Source: Luteimonas kalidii (lineage in GTDB: Bacteria > Pseudomonadota > Gammaproteobacteria > Xanthomonadales > Xanthomonadaceae). Taken from it: DNA of 64,000 nt. The notes beneath the pieces are model-generated. The model saw nothing but the letters and a program-made list of their open reading frames with translations. It made no database searches and was not told where the DNA came from. The position numbers and the translations under genes were made by a program. The stretch is from the NCBI RefSeq assembly GCF_029887935.1, contig NZ_JARXRO010000014.1:633020-697019 (forward strand), given 5' to 3'. The number at the start of each line of letters is the position of its first letter. Positions within the stretch are counted from its first letter, which is position 1. Below are positions 57,160-64,000 of the stretch, one piece after another.

Positions 57160-58842
57160 ATGATCGAAGACTTCCGCTCCGCCACCTGCCCGACCGACCT
57201 GGTGGCGGATGTCTGCATCATCGGTGCCGGCCCTGCCGGCATCGGCCTCGCGATGGAACTGGCCGGCACGCCGTGGACGGTGTGCCTGGTCGAGGGCGGT
57301 GGGCTGCACAGCGAAGCCGCCAGCCAGGCCTTGAACGAAGGCGAGTCGGTTGGACCGCACCCCTTCGACCCTGCTCACAGCCGCCTGCGCGTGCTCGGCG
57401 GCGCCAGCCGCCTCTGGGGCGGCGGCTGCATCCCGCTCAGCGCGAGCGAGATGGCCCCACGCGACTGGATGCCGCACAGCGGATGGCCGATCGGCTGGGA
57501 GGAGCTGGCGCCCTACTACGCCCGCGCCAACCGCGCCTGCCGCGTGGACCCGGGCGACTTCGACGACGGCAGCTATCGCCTGCGTGAAGCGCTCGGCGAC
57601 GGGCACACGCCGCCGCCGCACCTCGGCCATCGCACCAGTCGCGTCAGTGCGCTCGACTTCGGCCAGGCCTACCTGGACACCCTGCGGACGGCGCCCGGCA
57701 TCCAGCTGGTGCTGCACGCCAACGTCGTGCGACTCGATGCGACCGGGAACGCGGCTGCAGTCAGCCGGGCGCAGATCGGCAGCATCGACGGGCGCCGCGG
57801 GACGGTCAGCGCGCGCTGCTTCGTGCTCGCCACCGGCGGGATCGAGAACGCGCGCCTGATGCTGCTGTCCGACGACGTCGCCCCGCACGGACTCGGCAAC
57901 GACCACGACCTCGTCGGCCGCTACTTCATGGACCATCCGCGCTGCCGCCTGGGCACGTTCCGCGGTGGCGACATGGACCGGCTGGCGCGCCTGTACAGCC
58001 GTCCGCTCGACCAGGCCAACAGCCCGGCCTACCACCAGCTCAGCCTGTCCGATGACGCACAGCGTCGCCACCGCCTGTTCAGCGCGCGCGCGCGACCGTT
58101 CGCAATCGAGCGCACCCCGCCGACCGGCCTGTCGTCACTGCGCGCGCTGCGCGCTTCGCTGCGTCGACCCACGCGCCCCGAAGACGAAGGCAGCCGTGTC
58201 GAGCAGTGCGTGCTCGACGCACTGGCGCAGGACCTGCCCGAACAGGTGGCCGAGCCCGCGCGTGGCACGAGTCGCGGCCGACTGGCGCTGCGCACCGCGC
58301 TGAACGCCCGCCACGTGCTGGACGCCGGCCGGCGCAAGCTGGCCCGGCGCGCGGTGGTCGATACGGACCGGGTGGAGATGGTCGGCTACTTCGAACAGTC
58401 GCCCAATCGCGACAGCCGCATCTCCCTGTCCGACCAGCGCGACGCCCTGGGTCTGCGCAAAGTGCAGGTGGACTGGCGCATGGGCGCGGTCGACGAGGCG
58501 AACATCCGCGCGACCTCCGAGCTGATCGGACGCGACGTGGCCGCGCATTTCAACTGCGAGTTCGAGCCGGCCGACTGGTTGCGCGACCCGGCCGCCTCCC
58601 CGGCGCTGCATGGCACCGCGCACCATATCGGGACCACGCGCATGTCGGATTCCCCCGAGCACGGCGTGGTGGACCGCCAGTGTCGGGTCCACGGGGTCGA
58701 CAATCTGTACGTCGCGGGCAGTTCGGTGTTTCCCACCGGAGGCTGGAGCTTCCCCACCCTGACCATCGTCGCCCTGGCCCTGCGCATCAGCGACGAGCTG
58801 CGCGCGCGGCTTCCGGACCTGCAGATGCTGGCCATGCTGTAG
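57160..58842 (+). CDS. GMC-family FAD-dependent oxidoreductase
   Basis: A 560-aa flavoprotein. The FAD motif is DVCIIGAGPAGIGLAMELAG, with LGGASRLWGGGCIPLS as the second GMC block and the C-terminal HHIGTTRMSDSPEHGVVDRQCRVHGVDNLYVAGSSVFPTGG. The catalytic His is in TAHHIGTTR. The final motif reads WSFPTLT, whereas this family usually has Asn (or His) where the Phe stands, a possible change in catalysis. No signal peptide is seen. The substrate, a sugar or other alcohol, is unknown. It lies 101 bases from the radA start, divergent. Confidence 0.9.
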   Translation: MIEDFRSATCPTDLVADVCIIGAGPAGIGLAMELAGTPWTVCLVEGGGLHSEAASQALNEGESVGPHPFDPAHSRLRVLGGASRLWGGGCIPLSASEMAPRDWMPHSGWPIGWEELAPYYARANRACRVDPGDFDDGSYRLREALGDGHTPPPHLGHRTSRVSALDFGQAYLDTLRTAPGIQLVLHANVVRLDATGNAAAVSRAQIGSIDGRRGTVSARCFVLATGGIENARLMLLSDDVAPHGLGNDHDLVGRYFMDHPRCRLGTFRGGDMDRLARLYSRPLDQANSPAYHQLSLSDDAQRRHRLFSARARPFAIERTPPTGLSSLRALRASLRRPTRPEDEGSRVEQCVLDALAQDLPEQVAEPARGTSRGRLALRTALNARHVLDAGRRKLARRAVVDTDRVEMVGYFEQSPNRDSRISLSDQRDALGLRKVQVDWRMGAVDEANIRATSELIGRDVAAHFNCEFEPADWLRDPAASPALHGTAHHIGTTRMSDSPEHGVVDRQCRVHGVDNLYVAGSSVFPTGGWSFPTLTIVALALRISDELRARLPDLQMLAML

Positions 58843-58916
58843 CCGGCGCGGGGCGATCGGGCCCGGGGCGGCCCTTTGACCGGGCGCCCCTCCACGCCCT
58901 AGAATCTGCGACCCTC

Positions 58917-58992
58917 GCCGGAATAGCTCAGTTGGTAGAGCGGCGCATTCGTAATGCGTAGGTCGTAGGTTCGATTCCTATTTCCGGCACCA
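58917..58992 (+). tRNA. tRNA-Thr(CGT)
   Basis: A 76-base cloverleaf: acceptor GCCGGAA with TTCCGGC, D arm GCTCAGTTGGTAGAGC, anticodon loop TTCGTAA (anticodon CGT, ACG codons), T arm GGTTCGATTCC and encoded CCA. It has no integrase beside it. Confidence 0.97.
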
Positions 58993-59173
58993 GTTTCCGC
59001 TCCCGACCGGCGTGTCCCGAAAACGGATACGGTGGGGCAGCGATCCACCGATGCCCGCGCCCGCCAGCGCGGGCATTGTCGTGTTCAGGGCGGGGACGCC
59101 TGGTGTCGGGCGGCGATCTGTCGGCACCGGGGCAGCCGAACATCGCAAACGCGACGCGACGCGCGATCAGTGC

Positions 59174-59440
59174 TCAGCGATACACCGGGCTGAGCGAGGC
59201 ATTCAGGCTGGCCGACTCGAGCGCCAAGCGCAGGCGCATCTCCACGCCGTGCAGGTCCTGGAGTTGCCGCGGCGCATACAGCGTGTAGACCGGGCGCCCT
59301 TCGCGATGCGATTCCTTGCGGTCGACGCCGACATCCCGCGTGCCGCACGCCTCCCTCCACAGCTGCGTCAACGCGCCGGGGCCGATGCTGCGGTCGCCGG
59401 AGAGCGTGAACGTGAACATCGCGACCTGATCGTTGGCCAT
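59174..59440 (-). CDS. hypothetical protein
   Basis: An 88-aa protein that I do not recognise. It begins MANDQVAMFTFTLSGDRSIG and continues with RKESHREGRPVYTLYAPRQLQDLHGVEMRLRLALESA, a mixed alpha/beta pattern with no motif. A strong AGAGGAG ribosome site precedes the ATG at 59440, which supports translation and fixes the start. It stands alone between tRNA-Thr and the YkgJ-like gene, divergent from the latter. Confidence 0.7.
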   Translation of the reverse strand: MANDQVAMFTFTLSGDRSIGPGALTQLWREACGTRDVGVDRKESHREGRPVYTLYAPRQLQDLHGVEMRLRLALESASLNASLSPVYR

Positions 59441-59762
59441 GGCGAGCTCCTCTTTGGCATTCGAGTATGCGCCAGACGCCGGCCGAGTGCGCAACCGCGT
59501 TCACGGCAGCCGGGCGCCGCATCGCGTAGGATGCAGCGTGCTGAACGCTGTTTCGTGCGTCCGTCCGACCGTCGCCAACGTCGCGCGCTGCGCCTGTCTC
59601 CACGCGTTGCCCCACGCCACGTGGGCAATGCCGCTGCGGGAGCGCCATGTCACTCCACCCGTCCCGATCGCCCAGCTTGCACGCGTGTCGTCGCGATGCC
59701 CGCGCGCCAGTGCCTGCCCGCCTGCATGCGCGGCGGCCATTCGCATCGGGGCGGAGGGTGCG
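59441..59762. other. divergent promoter gap
   Basis: 322 bases between the hypothetical gene and the YkgJ-like gene. It has no convincing frame or RNA and should contain both promoters; none can be named. Confidence 0.4.
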
Positions 59763-60062
59763 ATGAGCGACGCGACCCTGTGCGAACGCTGCGATGCGGT
59801 CTGTTGCCGCCTGACCGTCGTGCTGCAGGAGGGCGACCGGATCGCGCCGCACATGACCACGTGGCGCGACGGCCTGCACGTGATGGACCGCGACGAGGAA
59901 GGCTGGTGCGTCGCCCTCGATTCGGCGCGCATGCGCTGCGGCTGCTACGAGTCGCGTCCCGAAGTCTGCAGGCGGTTCGCGATGTCGGGGCCGTACTGCC
60001 TCGAATTGCGTTCCGACTACAGCGACCGCATGCGCCGCGGCATTCCGCTGCAGTTGCACTGA
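59763..60062 (+). CDS. YkgJ-family Cys-cluster (putative zinc/iron-chelating) protein
   Basis: A 99-aa protein with the family cysteine pattern: CERCDAVCC near the start, then CGCYESRPEVCRRF and a later C in YCLEL. Such proteins are thought to bind zinc or an iron-sulfur cluster; the function is unknown. GGAGGG precedes the ATG. It is first of three small plus-strand genes separated by 11 and 18 bases. Confidence 0.85.
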   Translation: MSDATLCERCDAVCCRLTVVLQEGDRIAPHMTTWRDGLHVMDRDEEGWCVALDSARMRCGCYESRPEVCRRFAMSGPYCLELRSDYSDRMRRGIPLQLH

Positions 60063-60073
60063 ACGGAGGTTCC

Positions 60074-60328
60074 ATGCCGCCCCGCAAACCCAGCGCCACC
60101 GGCACCGCGCCGACCGGGATCGCACCGTCGGGAACGACGCACCTGTTCGCCCAGCGTGAGCGCAAGCGCCCGCCGGCGATGACCAGCGAGCGGATCGCCG
60201 ACGACCTGGACGCGTTCCGCAAGGCCGGTGGCCGGATCGAGGTGCTGGGCACCACGCGGTCGCTGAAGAAGATCGGCCTCGACGAGGAGCAAGCGGCAGT
60301 CGTACCCTCCACCAAACCTACCCCCTGA
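60074..60328 (+). CDS. small hypothetical protein
   Basis: An 84-aa protein. The first 40 residues are a disordered, Thr/Pro-rich and basic leader (PSATGTAPTGIAP, QRERKRPPAM); the rest, ERIADDLDAFRKAGGRIEVLGTTRSLKKI, looks folded. A GGAGG site before the ATG supports translation. It is probably cotranscribed with the genes on both sides; the role is unknown. Confidence 0.7.
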   Translation: MPPRKPSATGTAPTGIAPSGTTHLFAQRERKRPPAMTSERIADDLDAFRKAGGRIEVLGTTRSLKKIGLDEEQAAVVPSTKPTP

Positions 60329-60346
60329 CGACACGAGGAGAGCCCA

Positions 60347-60556
60347 TTGGCGAAGGTCAACTACGCATTCGAGAAGCGCCAGCGCGAGCTGGCGAAAAAG
60401 CGCAAGCAGGACGCGAAGGACGCCCGCAAGCGAGAGGCACGCGAGGCGACGGAACCGAGCGAAGCGCAGGCACCGCCGGACCAGGCCCCCGAGGCCCCTG
60501 CCCCCTCCGAGGACACCGCCGCCGCACCGCGCGTGCATCGCCGGCCCACCCCCTGA
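60347..60556 (+). CDS. small charged hypothetical protein
   Basis: A 69-aa, highly charged protein: MAKVNYAFEKRQRELAKKRKQDAK, then a Pro/Ala/Glu tail. It starts with TTG after GAGGAG. Short Lys/Arg-rich proteins with this AKVNYAFEKRQRELAKKRK start are widely found in Xanthomonadaceae and related bacteria as conserved hypotheticals; the function is unknown, and nucleic-acid binding is only a guess from charge. Confidence 0.75.
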   Translation: MAKVNYAFEKRQRELAKKRKQDAKDARKREAREATEPSEAQAPPDQAPEAPAPSEDTAAAPRVHRRPTP

Positions 60557-60699
60557 CGGACGCACCCGGCGACCGCGCAGCGCGACCACAGAGGTGACGC
60601 CACCCTGGTGTGGTGCGCCGCGCTCGCTGCGGCGCCGCGAGGATCCGGACCCGCCGCGTGCCGTCGCATGGATGGCGCGGCTCGCACCCACGGCGCGCC

Positions 60700-61650
60700 T
60701 CAGTCCACCAGTTGCAGCCGCAGTTCCTTGGGCAGCGCGAAGACCATGCTCTCGGGCTCTCCGTGCAGTTCGCGCACCGGACCGGCACCGAGTTCACGCA
60801 GGCGCGCAAGCACGCCCTGCACCAGCACATCGGGCGCCGACGCGCCCGCGGTCACGCCGATATGGCGGCGACCGGCGACCCATTCCGGGTCGATCTCCGC
60901 GGCACCATCGATCAGGTAGGCCTCCACCCCGTCGCGTTCGGCCAGTTCGCGCAGCCGGTTGGAGTTGGAGCTGTTCGGCGAGCCCACCACCAGCACCAGG
61001 TCGCACTGCTGCGCGAGTTCGCGCACCGCGTCCTGGCGGTTCTGGGTGGCGTAGCAGATATCGTCGTTCTTCGGCCCCTGCATCGCCGGGAAGCGCCCGC
61101 GCAGCGCATCGATGATGCCGCGGGTATCGTCGACCGACAGCGTGGTCTGGGTGGTGTAGGCCAGGTTGTCGGGCTGGCCGGGTTCCAGCCAGGCCACGTC
61201 TTCGAGGTCTTCGACCAGGTAGATGCGCCCGGCGCCGCTCTCGGCCTTCCACTGCCCCATCGTGCCCTCGACCTCGGGATGCCCGGCATGGCCGATGAGC
61301 ACGACGTCGCGGCCGGCGCGGCAGTGCCGCGCGACCTCGAAGTGCACCTTGGTCACCAGCGGGCAGGTGGCGTCGAACACCTTGAGCCCGCGTCGTCCCG
61401 CTTCCTCGCGCACCGCCTGCGACACGCCGTGGGCACTGAAGATCACGGTGTTGCCGTCGGGCACCTCGTCGAGCTCCTCGACGAAGATCGCACCTCGGCG
61501 CTTGAGGTCCTCGACCACGAACCGGTTGTGCACCACCTCGTGGCGCACGTAGATCGGCGCGCCGAGCGTCTCGATCGCGCGCTTGACGATCTCGATCGCG
61601 CGGTCGACACCGGCGCAGAAGCCGCGGGGATTGGCGAGGACGATGTCCAT
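60700..61650 (-). CDS. ispH: 4-hydroxy-3-methylbut-2-enyl diphosphate reductase
   Basis: A 316-aa [4Fe-4S] enzyme for the last step of the MEP isoprenoid pathway, giving IPP and [89 protein letters not shown] and TAGASAPD are all present, including the three cluster cysteines. An in-frame ATG three codons earlier (61659) is possible. It is convergent with the small-protein operon. Confidence 0.97.
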   Translation of the reverse strand: MDIVLANPRGFCAGVDRAIEIVKRAIETLGAPIYVRHEVVHNRFVVEDLKRRGAIFVEELDEVPDGNTVIFSAHGVSQAVREEAGRRGLKVFDATCPLVTKVHFEVARHCRAGRDVVLIGHAGHPEVEGTMGQWKAESGAGRIYLVEDLEDVAWLEPGQPDNLAYTTQTTLSVDDTRGIIDALRGRFPAMQGPKNDDICYATQNRQDAVRELAQQCDLVLVVGSPNSSNSNRLRELAERDGVEAYLIDGAAEIDPEWVAGRRHIGVTAGASAPDVLVQGVLARLRELGAGPVRELHGEPESMVFALPKELRLQLVD

Positions 61651-61730
61651 GACGCGCATTCTAGCGCCGTGCCTGGCAACGCCGGCGCAACACGCCGTAC
61701 CGCCCGTCGCAGGGCCGGCGCCGTCCGGGA

Positions 61731-61994
61731 TCAGCGCTGGCCGCGCCGGTCGCGCTCGAAGGCCAGCGCGCGCAGCAGCGCCACCGCGAGCGCCGACAGC
61801 ATCAGCGCCGCGGTCCAGAACACCGGGCCCTGTTCGATGCCGATGGCCGCCACGTAGCCGGCGAGGCTGATCGCGAAGCCCGCGCCCGCGCCGACGCGCA
61901 GCGCGCGCCTGCGCGCCTGCAGCGTGCCCGGGACCATCGCCAGGGCCAGCGACCACCAGCCGGCAAGCAGCAGCAGCGTGGCGAATACGACCAT
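61731..61994 (-). CDS. DUF3325-type small membrane protein
   Basis: An 87-aa protein with three hydrophobic segments ([53 protein letters not shown]). It matches the small membrane protein (DUF3325) that follows PepSY proteins in siderophore-uptake operons. GGAG lies before the ATG, one base past the stop of the PepSY gene. Confidence 0.8.
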   Translation of the reverse strand: MVVFATLLLLAGWWSLALAMVPGTLQARRRALRVGAGAGFAISLAGYVAAIGIEQGPVFWTAALMLSALAVALLRALAFERDRRGQR

Positions 61995-61995
61995 C

Positions 61996-63558
61996 TCAGG
62001 CTCCTCCGTCCACGGCCACCGCACGGTCCGTGCGCGCGCGTGGCTCCGACCGCACCGCCACCGGCGCTGGGCGCCGCGCCGCCTTGCGTGCCAGCGCGGC
62101 GAACGCGAGCGCGAAGCCGATCGCCACCAGATCCACCGCCGCCAGCGCCCAGTCGCCGCGCGCGAGCGTGGCGAGGAGGTGGCTGTCCGGGGCGGTGGCG
62201 AAACTGACCAGCGGGATCGCGCCCATCGCCAGCGCCGTGGCTGCGAACAGGTCGCGCCAGCCGCGCCCCGAGCGCTCGCGCACTGCGCCCCACGCCGCCG
62301 CCGCGATCCAGGACAGGGCGAACGCACTCACCTCCGCGCCGGCGCGATCGTCCAGCGAGGCCGGCAGCACGCGGTTCGCGACCAGCATCGCCGCACAGGC
62401 GAACGGCATCCCGCCGACCACGCCGACGTTCAGCGCCCGCACCAGGCCGTAGCCGCTGAGCACGCCCGCCGCGGCCACGCGCTGCTCGCGCTTGCGCACC
62501 CAGACCTGCATGCCGGTCGCCAGCATCACGCAACCGGCCAGGCCCAGCACGAAGTACAGCCAGCGCAGCGGCGCGCCGCCGAACTGCGCCATGTGCAGCC
62601 CACCCAGGAAGGCGTAGGTGTCGTACCCCGCGGTCGCGGGCGCGGACTGGTGCACGAACGCGCCGGTGGCGGCGTCGTACTGCACCTGCTGCATGTCCCA
62701 GGCCACGCGTCGCGAATGATCGGTGCCGAACGCGATCGTCGCGCTGGCGTCGGCGGGATGGTGGATGGACGCCCACTCCACCGGAGCGCCCATGCGCTGC
62801 CGCGCGTCGGCGACCAGCGCGTCGACCGAATGCAGCGATTCGAGCGGGCGGCCGACCTCGGGGCGCTCGTAGAAGCCGCCGGCTTCCTCGTAGAACTTCT
62901 CGACATCGCCCCCGTACGCAGCCTGGGTGCCGCCGAAGATGTAGCTGGCGGCGAAGATCGCCACCCCGGTGTAGGCGATCATCAGGTGGAACGGCAGCCC
63001 GAGCACGCCGGCGAGGTTGTGGCCGTCCAGCCACGCGCGCTGGCCGCCGCCGCGCCAGCGCAGCATGAAGAAGTCCTTGAAGATCTTCTTGTGGGTGATC
63101 ACGCCGGCGACCAGCGCCACCATCATCAGCATGCCGGTGAGTCCGACCAGGTACATGCCCCACAGGCCTGCATGCAGGTCGTAGTGCAGCTGGAAGAAGA
63201 ACTGCCCGGGGCCGGACGCCGGTATCTCCGCGCCGTTGCGTGGATCCAGCAGCACCTCGCCCTGGCTGCCGTCGTCGTTGTACCAGAACGCTTCCATCCC
63301 GCGCTTGCGATCGCCCGAGACGTGCGCCCACCACACGTGCGCCTCCGGGGCGTGCTCGCGCACGCGCGCGAAAGCGGCGTCGAACCGGGTCGGCTGCTGG
63401 CCGGACATTCCGTGCAGCGACGGGCGCGCCCAATCGTCCAGTTCGCGGTCGAAGCAGGCGATGGTGCCGCCGACGAAGATCACGAACAGCAGCCAGCCGG
63501 CCAGCAGCCCCGACCAGGTATGGAGCCAGGCCATCGCCTGGCGCAGCGAATTCTTCAT
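61996..63558 (-). CDS. PepSY-associated TM (PiuB/FoxB-like) iron-uptake membrane protein
   Basis: A 520-aa inner-membrane protein with a PepSY-associated TM layout: LHTWSGLLAGWLLFVIFVGG, FDRELDDW, QLHYDLHAGLWGMYLVGLTGMLMMVALVAGVITHKKIFKDF, and HNLAGVLGLPFHLMIAYTG. Conserved histidines in these segments can bind haem, and such proteins are thought to reduce ferric siderophores at the inner membrane. About nine helices are visible. The ATG at 63558 is used. Between DUF3649 and DUF3325 genes, it forms the usual iron-uptake triad. Confidence 0.9.
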   Translation of the reverse strand: MKNSLRQAMAWLHTWSGLLAGWLLFVIFVGGTIACFDRELDDWARPSLHGMSGQQPTRFDAAFARVREHAPEAHVWWAHVSGDRKRGMEAFWYNDDGSQGEVLLDPRNGAEIPASGPGQFFFQLHYDLHAGLWGMYLVGLTGMLMMVALVAGVITHKKIFKDFFMLRWRGGGQRAWLDGHNLAGVLGLPFHLMIAYTGVAIFAASYIFGGTQAAYGGDVEKFYEEAGGFYERPEVGRPLESLHSVDALVADARQRMGAPVEWASIHHPADASATIAFGTDHSRRVAWDMQQVQYDAATGAFVHQSAPATAGYDTYAFLGGLHMAQFGGAPLRWLYFVLGLAGCVMLATGMQVWVRKREQRVAAAGVLSGYGLVRALNVGVVGGMPFACAAMLVANRVLPASLDDRAGAEVSAFALSWIAAAAWGAVRERSGRGWRDLFAATALAMGAIPLVSFATAPDSHLLATLARGDWALAAVDLVAIGFALAFAALARKAARRPAPVAVRSEPRARTDRAVAVDGGA

Positions 63559-63583
63559 CGCGTCGTCCCCGTTCCGATGCGCA

Positions 63584-63916
63584 TCACGGCCGCAGCGCCT
63601 GTTCGGCGAGCAGCGTCGCCAGCCCGAGCATCGCCACGCCCAGCAGCAGCGGAACGCCCGCGGCGCGCTTCCAGTCGCGCGCGCCGAAGGCATAGACCGC
63701 CGCAGCGCACCAGACCGGGAACGCCAGCAGCGCGCCGGCGACCACCCGGTCCGGGCGCGAGAACGGCAGGACGCAGGCGCCCAGCGCGGAGAACGCGTGC
63801 GCGAGGAAGTAGCCGCCGAACACGGCGGCCAGCGTGCGCACCAGCACCTGGCCGGCGTGGCGCCAACCGCCGGCAGCGCGCTTGCTTGCGGGGGGAGAGA
63901 GAACCTGGGTCGCCAT
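63584..63916 (-). CDS. DUF3649-type membrane protein
   Basis: A 110-aa protein with about three membrane helices (TLAAVFGGYFLAHAFSALGA, VVAGALLAFPVWCAAAVYAFGA, LLLGVAMLGLATLLAEQAL). It matches the DUF3649 protein that leads the PepSY/DUF3325 iron operon. It is first in the operon here, 25 bases before the PepSY gene. Confidence 0.85.
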   Translation of the reverse strand: MATQVLSPPASKRAAGGWRHAGQVLVRTLAAVFGGYFLAHAFSALGACVLPFSRPDRVVAGALLAFPVWCAAAVYAFGARDWKRAAGVPLLLGVAMLGLATLLAEQALRP

Positions 63917-63964
63917 CGGATCCGGTGACTGGGGCCGGGACGCCCGGCGGATCGCGATAGGTTA

Positions 63965-63977
63965 AATGAGATCCATT
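63965..63977. promoter_or_regulatory. Fur-box-like inverted repeat upstream of the iron operon
   Basis: AATGAGATCCATT, with AATG...CATT arms in an AT-rich spot 49 bases before the DUF3649 start. It partly fits the AATGATAATCATT core of Fur boxes. The operon type makes iron control likely. Only one half-quality copy is visible. Confidence 0.45.
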
Positions 63978-64000
63978 AGCAGGCGCAAATGCGCACCATC

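Noticed and set aside
58917-58992. tRNA-Thr as an island attachment site
   Set aside because: No duplicated tRNA 3' end and no integrase or low-GC region follow it.

Overview
The window is high-GC gammaproteobacterial chromosome. Gene content and order point to Xanthomonadaceae (Lysobacter/Luteimonas-like): cinA, lexA, recA and recX in a row, a LexA box of the Xanthomonas form (TTAG-N6-TACTA), ffh near rpsP-rimM-trmD-rplS, alaS-csrA followed by tRNA genes, and REP-like GTAGCCCGG repeats. The species is an inference from these features only.

Layout. (1) 1-4490, plus strand: the end of an exopolysaccharide operon (hexapeptide acyltransferase, two glycosyltransferases, an AlgD-type GDP-mannose/UDP-glucose dehydrogenase). 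It converges on (2) a 424-bp array of four 110-bp REP-like units (4687-5110). (3) 5120-21695, minus strand: a small-molecule assembly line made of an Sfp-type phosphopantetheinyl transferase, a 2500-aa hybrid NRPS-PKS-aminotransferase, a 2442-aa bimodular NRPS with a hydrolase fused to its C-terminus, and a free hydrolase. The three downstream genes overlap by 4 bases each. Both hydrolases resemble the hydrolase pair of exosortase-A loci. A secreted beta-helix protein (21982-23643) lies upstream. (4) 23878-31103, minus strand: housekeeping genes and SOS genes: two tRNAs, csrA, alaS, recX, a small monooxygenase, recA, lexA, a UbiB-tail-like ORF and cinA/pncC. (5) 31276-33930: a TonB-dependent receptor. 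(6) 34457-40684: a 6.2-kb AT-richer island inserted in the 5' end of mutS. A 15-codon relic of the native mutS start is left on the left side and the island supplies a new start on the right. Cargo: an excisionase-like HTH protein, a Xre regulator, a PLD-fold protein, a MauJ/HEPN-like protein, an HNH-like protein and an unknown; no integrase was seen. (7) 40640-64000: mutS, a YhiN flavoprotein, katG with an OxyR-like site, hslR, rplS-trmD-rimM-rpsP, an aminotransferase, ffh, a CcsA-like protein, a cysteine-synthase-like enzyme, a PAP2 phosphatase, radA, a GMC oxidoreductase, tRNA-Thr, small conserved ORFs, ispH, and a DUF3325/PepSY/DUF3649 iron-uptake operon with a Fur-like site at the window edge.

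The two regions most worth follow-up are the PKS-NRPS line with its exosortase-type hydrolases, and the mutS island. From motif reading, the line would load a proline-like residue, extend it once with malonate, aminate the beta-keto group, add two glycine-like residues and release the product. The island carries nuclease-like genes and has replaced the first 15 codons and the upstream region of a mismatch-repair gene.
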